From: Faecalibacterium sp. | GTDB lineage: Bacteria; Bacillota; Clostridia; Oscillospirales; Ruminococcaceae | Length of the DNA stretch: 7,333 nucleotides | NCBI GenBank assembly: GCA_017483235.1 | Contig: JAFULE010000242.1 | Coordinates: 1 to 7,333 of the forward strand | Reading direction: 5' to 3' | Shown: positions 1 through 6,349 of the stretch, in pieces | How the letters are laid out: the number at the start of each line of letters is the position of its first letter | How positions within the stretch are numbered: position 1 is the first letter of the stretch | Program-made: the position numbers and the translations under genes | Notes under the pieces: model-generated | The model's database searches: none | Seen by the model: the letters and a program-made list of their open reading frames with translations, nothing else | What the model was told of the DNA's origin: nothing

Positions 1-967
1 ACTCGTCCAGTGTGGTGGCGCCAATGCAGTGCAGCTCGCCCCGGGCCAGCATGGGCTTCAGCAGGTTGCCGGCATCCATGGCGCCGTCGGTTTTTCCCGC
101 GCCCACAATGGTGTGCAGCTCGTCGATGAACAGAATGATCTGCCCCTCGCTCTTTTTCACCTCGTTGAGTACGCTTTTCAGCCGCTCTTCAAATTCGCCG
201 CGGTACTTGGCGCCGGCCACCAGCGCGCCCATATCCAGACTGAACACGGTGCGATCCTTCAGGTTTTCGGGCACATCCCCGCGCACAATGCGCTGGGCCA
301 GCCCTTCGGCAATGGCGGTCTTGCCCACGCCCGGTTCGCCGATCAGGCAGGGGTTGTTTTTGGTTTTGCGGCTGAGAATGCGGATCACGTTGCGGATCTC
401 GGCATCGCGGCCGATCACCGGATCCAGCTTCTGCTTGCGGGCCAGATCCACCAGATCCTGCCCGTACTTTTTCAGTGCATCATAGGTGGCCTCGGGGTTG
501 TCGGTGGTCACCCGCTGGTTGCCGCGCACCGCGTTCAGCGCCTGCAAAAAGCGTTCTTTGGTAATACCAAAGCTGCCAAACAGCTGTTTGGCAGCGGCGT
601 TGGGCTGTTCCAGCAGGCCAAGGAACAGGTGCTCGACGCTGATGAATTCGTCCTTCATGGCGGCGGCCTGCTGCTCGGCGGCGCGCAGGGCCTTGTCGGC
701 CTCGGGGGAAATGTATACCTTGTCGGGGTCGCGGCCGCTGCCCGATACCCGGGGCAGGGCGGCCAGTTTTTCGGCAGCAGCGGCGGCAAAGCGCTGGGGC
801 TGCACTTCCAGCTTGGTCAGCAGCTGGGGGATCAGGCCGTTTTCCTGTGCGGCCAGCACAGCAAGCAGATGCTCGGGCGTAAGGGCCTGATGGGAATATT
901 CAATGGCAAGGGTCTGGGCGCTTTGCAGCGCCTCCAGGGTTTTTTGCGTATAACGATTGGCGTTCAT
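1..967 (-). CDS. clpB: ATP-dependent chaperone ClpB, N-terminal part (cut by window edge)
   Basis: The 322 visible residues are the start of ClpB, the hexameric AAA+ disaggregase that works with DnaK/DnaJ/GrpE in the cytosol to rescue aggregated proteins. The Clp N-domain repeats occupy about residues 1-145. They are followed by the typical linker reading VRGNQRVTTDNPEATYDAL and then the first AAA+ module. Walker A is GEPGVGKT at residues 210-217, and Walker B is ILFIDE ending at D282/E283. The run KYRGEFEERLK (pore loop) and GAMDAGNLLKPMLARGEL are ClpB-specific and argue against ClpC or ClpA. The rest of AAA-1, the coiled-coil M domain and AAA-2 lie beyond position 1. The start at 967 was chosen because AGGAGG (977-982) sits 9 nt upstream; an in-frame ATG at 976 directly abuts that site and is too close. 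Transcription comes from the CIRCE-controlled promoter near 1160-1192. Identification is firm. Confidence 0.97.
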   Translation of the reverse strand, partial: MNANRYTQKTLEALQSAQTLAIEYSHQALTPEHLLAVLAAQENGLIPQLLTKLEVQPQRFAAAAAEKLAALPRVSGSGRDPDKVYISPEADKALRAAEQQAAAMKDEFISVEHLFLGLLEQPNAAAKQLFGSFGITKERFLQALNAVRGNQRVTTDNPEATYDALKKYGQDLVDLARKQKLDPVIGRDAEIRNVIRILSRKTKNNPCLIGEPGVGKTAIAEGLAQRIVRGDVPENLKDRTVFSLDMGALVAGAKYRGEFEERLKSVLNEVKKSEGQIILFIDELHTIVGAGKTDGAMDAGNLLKPMLARGELHCIGATTLDE

Positions 968-1157
968 CCTTTGCATCCTCCTTTGGTTATTTACAGCAAA
1001 AGTATGGGGCACCGGCGCGGGTGCTAAACCAGACTGCCCGGTGCAAAGCGGCAAAGCGCGGTGCGGCAGAAATGCGAAAAATCCGGCATAAAACAAGGTT
1101 TTTTGCGGCAGCAAGACGGCTGCCCGGCAATCATTTTAGCACTCTAACGCTTCGACT
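968..1157 (-). other. Long clpB leader (5' UTR)
   Basis: There is no gene between the predicted clpB start site and its ATG. This stretch of about 190 nt contains the ribosome site AGGAGG (977-982) and two possible hairpins. One pairs GGCAGC with GCTGCC around 1107-1124, without a following U-run. The other pairs 1009-1015 (gcaccgg) with 1038-1044 (ccggtgc) around a 22-nt loop. I see no convincing short ORF and recognise no known riboswitch or thermosensor motif. The leader is long for a CIRCE gene, where the operator is usually close to the ribosome site. Confidence 0.5.
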
Positions 1158-1168
1158 GCTAAAATGAT
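1130..1168. promoter_or_regulatory. CIRCE operator (HrcA binding site) for clpB
   Basis: The core is TTAGCACTC (1136-1144), a 9-nt spacer (1145-1153) and GACTGCTAA (1154-1162). The CIRCE consensus is TTAGCACTC-N9-GAGTGCTAA, so there is one mismatch (C instead of G at 1156). The symmetry extends outward: arms 1130-1144 and 1154-1168 match at 14 of 15 positions. CIRCE is the operator of the heat-shock repressor HrcA. Its overlap with the clpB -10 box and start site indicates heat-inducible derepression of clpB. No hrcA gene is in the window, so the regulator is inferred from the operator. Confidence 0.92.
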
Positions 1169-1192
1169 ACATCCTGCAAAACGGTATGTCAA
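1164..1192 (-). promoter_or_regulatory. clpB sigma-A promoter
   Basis: On the minus strand there is a perfect -35 TTGACA (1187-1192), a 17-nt spacer and a -10 TATCAT (1164-1169, 5 of 6 consensus). The start site should fall near 1157, giving a leader of about 190 nt before the clpB ATG. The -10 box lies inside the extended arm of the CIRCE palindrome, so repressor binding would block polymerase directly. Confidence 0.88.
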
Positions 1193-1225
1193 GGGGATGG
1201 ATCAAAATGTAAAAATGTGTTCACA

Positions 1226-1270
1226 AATAAAAAACCGGTGCGCTGCAGTATGCTTTGCAGCGCACCGGTT
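1226..1270 (-). terminator. Rho-independent terminator after the PPIase lipoprotein gene
   Basis: A perfect 15-bp stem pairs 1233-1247 with 1256-1270 around an 8-nt loop. Read on the minus strand, it is followed by the T-rich run TTTTTTATTTG. It begins 16 bp after the stop codon of the lipoprotein gene and ends just before the clpB promoter, so it isolates clpB from upstream transcription. Confidence 0.95.
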
Positions 1271-1286
1271 GACGGTTGCGGTTGGG

Positions 1287-2462
1287 TTACTGGGCGGCGG
1301 TGCCGGTGGCACCCTGAACCAGTTTATCGGTAACCAAGTTGATCATAACCTGATACCGCACGTAGTTTTCGCCGTAGGTGGCCACGTAATTCTGGTAGGC
1401 GGCCATGTCCTCGTCGGTGACGGTGATCTGGAATGCATCGCCCAGTGCGTGGTACAGCAGATCCTGTCGGCTCAGCAGCAGAATGGTCTCCTCGGTGGAA
1501 GCCAGCAGCTCATCTACCGTGCCGTAGCCCACCACCTGAGTCACAAATTCTTCCAGTGTCAGGCCGTAATAGGCGGCGTAACCGGCGTAGTATTCCAGGC
1601 AGCTGTTCACCTCAAAAGCAAGCACCTTGGCGGGCACTTCGCCAAAGGTGGCGTGGTCCATCAGATAATCGTAGATATAGTTGGCCTGATTGGTGTACAG
1701 GATATCTTCGTGAATGCGGGGGGCCACCTCGTCGGCTTTGGTAATGCCGTACAGATCAAACATGTTGGACATGACCCAGTCGTCGGTCAGCTCGGGCACG
1801 ACGGTTTCGGTGATGTGGTTCAGGGTGACGGTAAACACCGCTTCGGTGCCGGACAGGGGGATCACGTTGCCTTCGGCGTCGGCCGAATCGTCGTATCCGG
1901 TGGGGAAGGTGACCGTGATATCAAAGGTTTCGCCGGGGATGTGGCCCACGATCTGCTCTTCAAAGCCCTTGTTTTCACCGTTGGCGCCAATAAAGGCACC
2001 GCTGCCAAGGGTGAGGTTGTAGCCGGCGGCTTCGCCGCCCACAAAGGCCACCCCGTTCACCTTGCCAAGATAGTCGATGTTGACCGTGTCGCCGTTGGCG
2101 GCAGCCCGGTCGGTGACCTGACGGGTGGTGGCGGTGGAAGCCAGCAGGTTGTTCACCTCGGTTTGCACCTCGGCGTCGGTAGGGGCAAGGTCCACGCCGT
2201 CCAGCGGCACGGCAGCATAGTCGGCCGGCAGGGTTACCAGTGCGGTGGCATCCACGTCCAGCCAGCGGCCCCCGGCCGAAAAGTAATCGTTGTAAACAAA
2301 GTTCTGGTAATCGAAATTGGTGTAGCTGCCAAAGCTGGCGGTGACCGGCGGCGTGCTGGATGCAGCGCTGGAAGCCGGGCTGCTGCTGGCAGGGGTGCTG
2401 CCGCAGCCGGTCAGGGCAAGGGCGGCGCACAGCGCAAGGGCGGCAAAGGTGTTTTTCTTCAA
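1287..2462 (-). CDS. Lipoprotein with trigger-factor/FKBP-type peptidyl-prolyl isomerase domain
   Basis: This 391-residue protein begins with a lipoprotein signal peptide: KK, a hydrophobic Ala/Leu stretch and the lipobox LTGC with the lipidated cysteine at C20. A Ser/Ala/Pro-rich linker follows (about 21-43). Residues 120-222 form an FKBP-type isomerase domain in the trigger-factor style, with GDTVNIDYLGKVNGVAF, the Leu-Gly-Ser-Gly strand, GFEEQIVGHIPGE, VTFPTGY and GTEAVFTVTLNHI. Residues 223-391 resemble a trigger-factor C-terminal helical arm. The ribosome-binding N-domain of cytosolic trigger factor is absent. It therefore probably acts as an extracytoplasmic folding factor anchored to the outer face of the membrane, comparable in role to PrsA (inference). 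The start codon is TTG; AGGAGG (2471-2476) lies 8 nt upstream and the signal peptide begins right there. Expressed from its own promoter and followed by a strong terminator. The family is confident; the clients are unknown. Confidence 0.9.
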   Translation of the reverse strand: MKKNTFAALALCAALALTGCGSTPASSSPASSAASSTPPVTASFGSYTNFDYQNFVYNDYFSAGGRWLDVDATALVTLPADYAAVPLDGVDLAPTDAEVQTEVNNLLASTATTRQVTDRAAANGDTVNIDYLGKVNGVAFVGGEAAGYNLTLGSGAFIGANGENKGFEEQIVGHIPGETFDITVTFPTGYDDSADAEGNVIPLSGTEAVFTVTLNHITETVVPELTDDWVMSNMFDLYGITKADEVAPRIHEDILYTNQANYIYDYLMDHATFGEVPAKVLAFEVNSCLEYYAGYAAYYGLTLEEFVTQVVGYGTVDELLASTEETILLLSRQDLLYHALGDAFQITVTDEDMAAYQNYVATYGENYVRYQVMINLVTDKLVQGATGTAAQ

Positions 2463-2470
2463 GGCAAAAC

Positions 2471-2476
2471 CCTCCT
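2471..2476 (-). promoter_or_regulatory. Ribosome binding site that fixes a TTG start
   Basis: The plus strand reads CCTCCT, so the minus strand has a perfect AGGAGG 8 nt upstream of the TTG at 2460-2462. There is no ATG or GTG near it in frame, and the Lys-Lys-hydrophobic signal peptide starts immediately at this codon. Together these make TTG the start. Confidence 0.88.
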
Positions 2477-2542
2477 GCAGGTGAAAAATCAGACGATGTA
2501 TCGCAAACCCACCACGGTCGGCGGGTAAAACACAGCCAAAAT

Positions 2543-2571
2543 ATTATACACCTAAAATTGCCGACGGAAAA
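2543..2571 (-). promoter_or_regulatory. Promoter of the PPIase lipoprotein gene
   Basis: The minus strand has a perfect -10 TATAAT (2543-2548). At 17-nt spacing the -35 position reads TTTTCC (2566-2571), a poor match to TTGACA. The weak -35 suggests a moderate or activator-assisted promoter. The small palindrome GAAAAG-C-CTTTTC (2567-2579) overlaps this -35. Confidence 0.6.
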
Positions 2572-2602
2572 GCCTTTTCAGAAAAAGAACACAAATGCTT
2601 TA

Positions 2603-2618
2603 CAAATTGTATAATTTG
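2603..2618. repeat. Short perfect palindrome in the divergent promoter region
   Basis: CAAATT, a 4-nt centre GTAT, then AATTTG: a perfect 6-bp inverted repeat in the AT-rich space between the divergent PPIase and malic enzyme promoters. It lies about 30 bp upstream of the PPIase -35 and about 35 bp upstream of the malic enzyme -35. It could be an operator shared by both, but no known consensus is recognised and short AT palindromes arise by chance. Confidence 0.4.
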
Positions 2619-2651
2619 GATTGAATATACGGTAAAACGCCTCGATTTTGG

Positions 2652-2680
2652 TGGAAAAGCTGCCCTGCGTGGAGTATAAT
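2652..2680 (+). promoter_or_regulatory. Promoter of the malic enzyme-fumarase operon
   Basis: A perfect -10 TATAAT lies at 2675-2680. With a 17-nt spacer, the -35 position reads TGGAAA (2652-2657, 4 of 6 consensus). The predicted start near 2687 gives a leader of about 50 nt, which contains a small GCGGC/GCCGC hairpin (2702-2716) and the ribosome site AAGGAG (2724-2729). Confidence 0.68.
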
Positions 2681-2737
2681 AGCGGTAACAATACTATACA
2701 AGCGGCCACGTGCCGCCTGTAATAAGGAGCGAACGGT

Positions 2738-3910
2738 ATGGATTTTAACAAGGCAGCGCTGCAGATGCACAAGGAAAATGCCGGCAAGGTGGGCATCCAC
2801 AGCCGGGTGCAGGTAACCACCCGTGACCAGCTTTCCACCGCGTACACCCCGGGTGTGGCCGAGCCCTGCCGCGCCATTGTCAAAGACCCTGCCGATGTGT
2901 ACACCTACACCTGCAAGGGGCGCATGGTGGCGGTGGTGTCCAACGGCACCGCCGTGCTGGGCTTGGGCGACATTGGCCCCGAAGCCGCCCTGCCGGTGAT
3001 GGAGGGCAAGGCGGTGCTGTTCAAAGAGTTTGCCGGGGTGGACGCTTTTCCGGTGTGCATCAACGCCCGCACAGTAGAAGAGGTTGTGGCGGTGTGCAAG
3101 GCCCTTGCCCCCACCTTTGGCGGCATCAATCTGGAGGACATCAAATGCCCCGAGTGCTTTGAAATTGAGGAAATCCTCGAGCGGGAGCTGGATATCCCGG
3201 TCTTTCACGACGACCAGCACGGCACGGCCATTGTGGTGACCGCGGCTTTGATCAACGCACTGCGTGTGGTGGGCAAGCCCATGGCCGATGCCCGCATCGT
3301 GCTCAACGGCCCGGGTGCGGCCGGCACCGCCATCATCAAGATGCTGATGAATGCCGGCGCCAGAGACATTGTGGCGGTGGACGAAAATGGCATCCTGTAC
3401 GATGGCAGTGTGCACACCGAGCCCCACAAGATCTGGCTGGGCAAACACACCAACCCTCGGCAGGTGAAAGGTGGGCTGGCCGAGGCCATCCGGGATGCCG
3501 ATGTGTTCATCGGTGTCAGCCGCCCCGGCTGCCTGACCACCGAGCTGTGCACAACCATGGCTAAAGACGCCATTGTGTTTGCCATGGCCAACCCCACCCC
3601 CGAGATCATGCCCGACGAGGCCAAGGCCGGCGGGGTGCGCATTGTGGCCACCGGCCGCAGCGACTTTGCCAATCAGGTCAACAACGTGCTTTGCTTCCCC
3701 GGCCTGTTCAAGGGTGCGCTCAGTGTGCGCGCGCGGGACATCAACCCCGCCATGAAGGTGGCAGCCGCCTATGCCATTGCCGACCTTGTCACCGACGAGG
3801 AACGCAGCGAAGAGTACATCATCCCCGGCGCGTTTGACCCCCGTGTGGCCGAAGCGGTGGCCGAAGCGGTGGCCAAGGCCGCACGGGAAACCGGTGTGGC
3901 AGGTATCTGA
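2738..3910 (+). CDS. NAD(P)-dependent malic enzyme (oxaloacetate-decarboxylating)
   Basis: This cytosolic enzyme converts malate + NAD(P)+ to pyruvate + CO2 + NAD(P)H, and can run in reverse under high CO2. At 390 residues it is the usual length for the short bacterial/archaeal class. Visible motifs are YTPGVAEPC (36-44, with catalytic Tyr36), EGKAVLFKEFAG with the general-base Lys91, LEDIKCPECF (132-141, metal ligands E133/D134), FHDDQHGTAIV (156-166, metal ligand D159) and the Rossmann loop NGPGAAGTAI (190-199). An acidic residue (D215) at the end of the following strand suggests preference for NAD over NADP (inference). No C-terminal phosphotransacetylase domain is present, unlike MaeB-type enzymes. 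ATG with AAGGAG 8 nt upstream. It is the first gene of a four-gene operon; fumarase follows after 20 bp and supplies or removes its substrate malate. Confidence 0.96.
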   Translation: MDFNKAALQMHKENAGKVGIHSRVQVTTRDQLSTAYTPGVAEPCRAIVKDPADVYTYTCKGRMVAVVSNGTAVLGLGDIGPEAALPVMEGKAVLFKEFAGVDAFPVCINARTVEEVVAVCKALAPTFGGINLEDIKCPECFEIEEILERELDIPVFHDDQHGTAIVVTAALINALRVVGKPMADARIVLNGPGAAGTAIIKMLMNAGARDIVAVDENGILYDGSVHTEPHKIWLGKHTNPRQVKGGLAEAIRDADVFIGVSRPGCLTTELCTTMAKDAIVFAMANPTPEIMPDEAKAGGVRIVATGRSDFANQVNNVLCFPGLFKGALSVRARDINPAMKVAAAYAIADLVTDEERSEEYIIPGAFDPRVAEAVAEAVAKAARETGVAGI

Positions 3911-3930
3911 ACGGAATACAAGGAGTTTTT

Positions 3931-4770
3931 ATGAGAACCATTCCCACACAGCGCATCACCGAAGCGGTGGCCGCCCTGTGCATCGAGGCCAATCTGCGCT
4001 TGCCCGCCGACGTGCAGGCTGCGCTGGATGCAGCTGCCGATGCCGAACCGTGGCCATTGGCCAAAACCACCTTGCATTTTTTACAGGATAACCTGACTGC
4101 CGCCGCGGCGCAGGATCTGCCCATCTGTCAGGACACCGGCATGGCTTGTGTGTTTGTGCAGCTGGGCACCGATGTGCACATCGAGGGCGACTTTGAAGCC
4201 GCCGTGCACGAAGGGGTACGCCGGGGTTACGGCGAGGGTTACCTGCGCAAAAGCATTGTGGCCGACCCGCTGCGCCGCCAAAACACCGGCGACAATACCC
4301 CTGCCGCCATCACGGTACATCTGGTGCCGGGCGAGGGCTGCCGCATTACAGTGGCCCCCAAGGGTTTTGGCAGCGAAAATATGAGTCAGGTTCGCATGCT
4401 CAAGCCTGCCGACGGCGTCGAGGGCTTCAAACAGTTTGTGCTGGATGTGGTAAAGCAGGCTGGCTCCAACCCCTGCCCGCCCATTGTGCTGGGCATTGGG
4501 GTGGGCGGCAGCTTTGACAAGGTGGCCGCCCTTGCCAAGCAGGCGCTGCTGCGCCCGCTGGACGTGCCCAATCCCGACCCGTTCTACGCCCGGCTGGAAG
4601 CCGAGCTTCTGGCCGAGATCAACGCGCTGGGCATCGGCCCGCAGGGCTTTGGCGGCAAAACCACCTGTCTGGGCCTTGCCATCGAGCAGATGCCCACCCA
4701 TGTGGCCGGGCTGCCGGCTTCGGTCAATGTCAGCTGCCACGCCACCCGCCGGGCTTCGGCAGAACTGTAA
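3931..4770 (+). CDS. Fumarate hydratase class I, alpha subunit (Fe-S)
   Basis: This is the N-terminal-type subunit of two-subunit class I fumarases, 279 residues, the expected size. It catalyses fumarate + H2O <-> malate together with the beta subunit encoded immediately downstream. Motifs are PICQDTG (64-70), RQNTGDNTPAAI (116-127), PKGFGSENMS (143-152), GSNPCPPIVLGIGVGG (178-193), GFGGKTTCLG (239-248) and SCHATRRA (268-275). By analogy with the family, C66, C182 and C269 should hold the [4Fe-4S] cluster, whose open iron binds substrate; such clusters are oxygen-labile, fitting an anaerobe. Related L-tartrate dehydratases share this fold, but the malic enzyme partner favours fumarase. The start is ATG with AAGGAG about 5 nt upstream. 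It lies 20 bp after the malic enzyme and 17 bp before the beta subunit, with no promoter in either gap. Confidence 0.95.
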   Translation: MRTIPTQRITEAVAALCIEANLRLPADVQAALDAAADAEPWPLAKTTLHFLQDNLTAAAAQDLPICQDTGMACVFVQLGTDVHIEGDFEAAVHEGVRRGYGEGYLRKSIVADPLRRQNTGDNTPAAITVHLVPGEGCRITVAPKGFGSENMSQVRMLKPADGVEGFKQFVLDVVKQAGSNPCPPIVLGIGVGGSFDKVAALAKQALLRPLDVPNPDPFYARLEAELLAEINALGIGPQGFGGKTTCLGLAIEQMPTHVAGLPASVNVSCHATRRASAEL

Positions 4771-4787
4771 AAAAAGGGGATGAAAGG

Positions 4788-5351
4788 ATGGAACACACAC
4801 TGACCACCACCTGCACTGCCGCCGATCTGGCGGCGCTGCGCGCCGGCGACACGGTGCTGCTGAGCGGTGTGATGTACACCGCGCGGGACGCTGCCCACAA
4901 GCGGATGATCGAAGCGCTTTCTGCCGGGCAGCCCCTGCCTTTTGAACTGGACGGCAGCGCCATTTATTACGTAGGCCCCACCCCCGAGCGCCCGGGGCAG
5001 GTGATCGGCAGTGCCGGCCCCACCACCAGCGGCCGGATGGATGCCTATTCGCCCGCCCTGCTGGATCTGGGCAACAAGGTAATGATCGGCAAGGGCCAGC
5101 GCAGCAATGCTGTCAAGGATGCCGTAGTGCGCAACGGGGCGGTGTATCTGGCCGCTTTGGGCGGCGCGGGTGCCCTGATGGCCCAAAGCGTCAAAAGCCT
5201 TGAAGTGATCGCGTGGCCCGACCTTGGCTGCGAAGCGGTGCGCCGACTGGAAGTGGAAAATATGCCCCTGACCGTGATTCTGGATGCCCATGGCGGCGAT
5301 TTGTATCAAAGTGGCCCGGCGGCATATCTGGCCGCCCGGGAGAAAGCATAA
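4788..5351 (+). CDS. Fumarate hydratase class I, beta subunit
   Basis: This 187-residue protein matches the C-terminal (beta) domain of class I fumarases/tartrate dehydratases. It shows LSGVMYTARDAAHKR (25-39), YYVGPTPERPGQVIGSAGPT (60-79), the SGRMD loop, MIGKGQRS (98-105), a Gly/Ala-rich AALGGAGAL stretch and the C-terminal signature EVENMPLTVILDAHGGDLY. The beta subunit supplies active-site residues (the Thr/Arg/Lys-containing loops) that bind the substrate carboxylates over the Fe-S cluster of the alpha subunit. The start at 4788 follows the purine-rich GGGGATGAAAGG. A second ATG at 4780 is out of frame and would not give this protein. It is co-transcribed with the alpha subunit (17 bp gap) and the nitroreductase (15 bp gap). 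The family call is secure; tartrate as substrate cannot be excluded from sequence alone. Confidence 0.95.
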   Translation: MEHTLTTTCTAADLAALRAGDTVLLSGVMYTARDAAHKRMIEALSAGQPLPFELDGSAIYYVGPTPERPGQVIGSAGPTTSGRMDAYSPALLDLGNKVMIGKGQRSNAVKDAVVRNGAVYLAALGGAGALMAQSVKSLEVIAWPDLGCEAVRRLEVENMPLTVILDAHGGDLYQSGPAAYLAAREKA

Positions 5352-5366
5352 AGGGAGGAACCTGCT

Positions 5367-5882
5367 ATGACCTTTCTGGAACTGGCTGCCGCCCGCTATT
5401 CGGTGCGCAGCTATAAGGCCACCCCGGTGGAAGAAGAAAAACTGGCCGCTGTGCTGGAGGCCGGCCGCCTTGCCCCTACCGCGGTCAACTACCAGCCGCA
5501 GAAGGTGTATATCATCCGCCCGGGCGAGGTGATGCAGCGGCTGAACGAGCAGTGCCGCTTTACCTTTGGCGCACCGCTGGTGCTGGCCGTTGGCTACGAC
5601 AAAGACCGCGACTGGAAAAACAAGCGGATGCCGGGGTATTCCAGCGGCGAGACCGACGCCGCCATCGTTACCACCCACATGATGCTGGCCGCATGGGAAC
5701 AGGGCCTTGGCAGCTGCTGGGTGGGTGCTGCTGACTTTGATGCGGTGCATGCCGCCCTCGGCCTGCCGGAAAACGTGCGGCTGACCGCGTTGCTGCCGCT
5801 GGGCTATGCTGCCGACGATGCCGTTCCCGGCCCGCTGCACGCCCAAAGTCGCCCGCTGGAAGAGATGGTCTGCGAACTGTAA
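5367..5882 (+). CDS. Nitroreductase-family FMN oxidoreductase
   Basis: This small (171 residue) cytosolic flavoprotein belongs to the nitroreductase superfamily, which uses NAD(P)H to reduce nitroaromatics, quinones, flavins or other acceptors. Signs are the N-terminal FMN-phosphate motif RYSVRSY (10-16), LAPTAVNYQPQ (35-45), the central dimer-interface helix with TDAAIVTTHMMLAAWEQGLGSCWVGA, and the C-terminal LLPLGYAADDAVPGPLH. It is at the short end of the family and lacks a ferredoxin domain. The ribosome site GGGAGG (5353-5358) lies 8 nt before the ATG. It is the last gene of the malic enzyme/fumarase operon and is followed 8 bp later by a terminator. Its natural substrate is unknown. A role in redox balance or in protecting the Fe-S fumarase is possible but is only an inference from position. 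Confidence 0.9.
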   Translation: MTFLELAAARYSVRSYKATPVEEEKLAAVLEAGRLAPTAVNYQPQKVYIIRPGEVMQRLNEQCRFTFGAPLVLAVGYDKDRDWKNKRMPGYSSGETDAAIVTTHMMLAAWEQGLGSCWVGAADFDAVHAALGLPENVRLTALLPLGYAADDAVPGPLHAQSRPLEEMVCEL

Positions 5883-5890
5883 CAATAAAA

Positions 5891-5932
5891 ACACCCCGAA
5901 CGGGCAGCCTGCGCTGCCGGTGTTCGGGGTGT
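5891..5932. terminator. Bidirectional terminator between convergent units
   Basis: An 11-bp outer stem pairs ACACCCCGAAC (5891-5901) with GTTCGGGGTGT (5922-5932), and an inner 6-bp stem pairs GGCAGC (5903-5908) with GCTGCC (5913-5918). On the minus strand it is followed by TTTTTATTG, a good tail for the yjbR-like gene. On the plus strand the tail is ATTTTGG, weaker but usable for the nitroreductase end of the operon. Confidence 0.88.
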
Positions 5933-5944
5933 ATTTTGGTGGTG

Positions 5945-6316
5945 TTACGGCTGTCTGCAGGCCAGAAGATCCGCCTGCAGCTGCTTGGGCAGGCTTTTCA
6001 GCACCAGAGCATACGAAGTATCTGCCATCTGCCGCACCAGTTCGTCCGGCACGGTGCCGTCGGCAGCAAGCGCGTTCCAGTGCAGCTTGTTCATGTAGTA
6101 GCCAGGGCCGATGTCCGGGTACTGGCGGCGCAGAAGATCCCCCTGCAGCGGTTCCAGCTTGAAGTTGAACAGCAACGGCTGCCCGTCACGCTTCAACTGG
6201 GCGGCGGCAAACAGCTTGCTGCCCACCCGGTAGCGCAGCCAGTTGCGGTCCACCCGCAGGTCCTGTGTGGCGCCGGGCTTTGCCATTAAATACTCATTCA
6301 GCCAGGGGTAGGGCAT
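5945..6316 (-). CDS. MmcQ/YjbR-family protein
   Basis: This 123-residue protein matches the MmcQ/YjbR family (CyaY-like fold, often annotated as DNA-binding without firm biochemical proof). The C-terminal half carries the signature PDIGPGYYMNKLHWN, followed by DGTVPDELVRQMADTSYALV and KSLPKQ. The N-terminal half contains the strand pattern YRVGSKLFAAAQLKRDGQPLLFNFK. The start at 6316 is set by AAGGAGG (6324-6330) 7 nt upstream. A longer in-frame ATG at 6358 is rejected because it lies upstream of the predicted transcription start. The gene is monocistronic: its own promoter is at 6350-6378 and the terminator begins 12 bp after the stop. Its role in this organism is unknown; divergence from padR raises the possibility of shared control. 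Confidence 0.9.
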   Translation of the reverse strand: MPYPWLNEYLMAKPGATQDLRVDRNWLRYRVGSKLFAAAQLKRDGQPLLFNFKLEPLQGDLLRRQYPDIGPGYYMNKLHWNALAADGTVPDELVRQMADTSYALVLKSLPKQLQADLLACRQP

Positions 6317-6349
6317 GGGGGTTCCTCCTTGCGGGTGGGTGTTTTCTTC

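Noticed and set aside
29..1027. Long open frame on the plus strand opposite clpB
   Set aside because: The opposite strand encodes a textbook ClpB with Walker motifs. The plus frame is a GC-rich mirror with no ribosome site or recognisable domain.
1098..1130. Hairpin GGCAGC/GCTGCC in the clpB leader as a terminator or attenuator
   Set aside because: On the minus strand it is followed by A-rich rather than T-rich sequence, so it cannot be a standard Rho-independent terminator in the clpB direction.
1164..2528. 454-residue open frame on the plus strand opposite the PPIase lipoprotein
   Set aside because: It starts inside the clpB promoter/CIRCE region, crosses the terminator hairpin, and has Gly/His/Val-rich low-information sequence. 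The minus-strand gene has signal peptide, domain, ribosome site and terminator.
4584..5894. 436-residue open frame on the minus strand spanning fumarase and nitroreductase
   Set aside because: It runs antisense through three well-defined genes and ends within one. It is explained by codon bias in the opposite frame.
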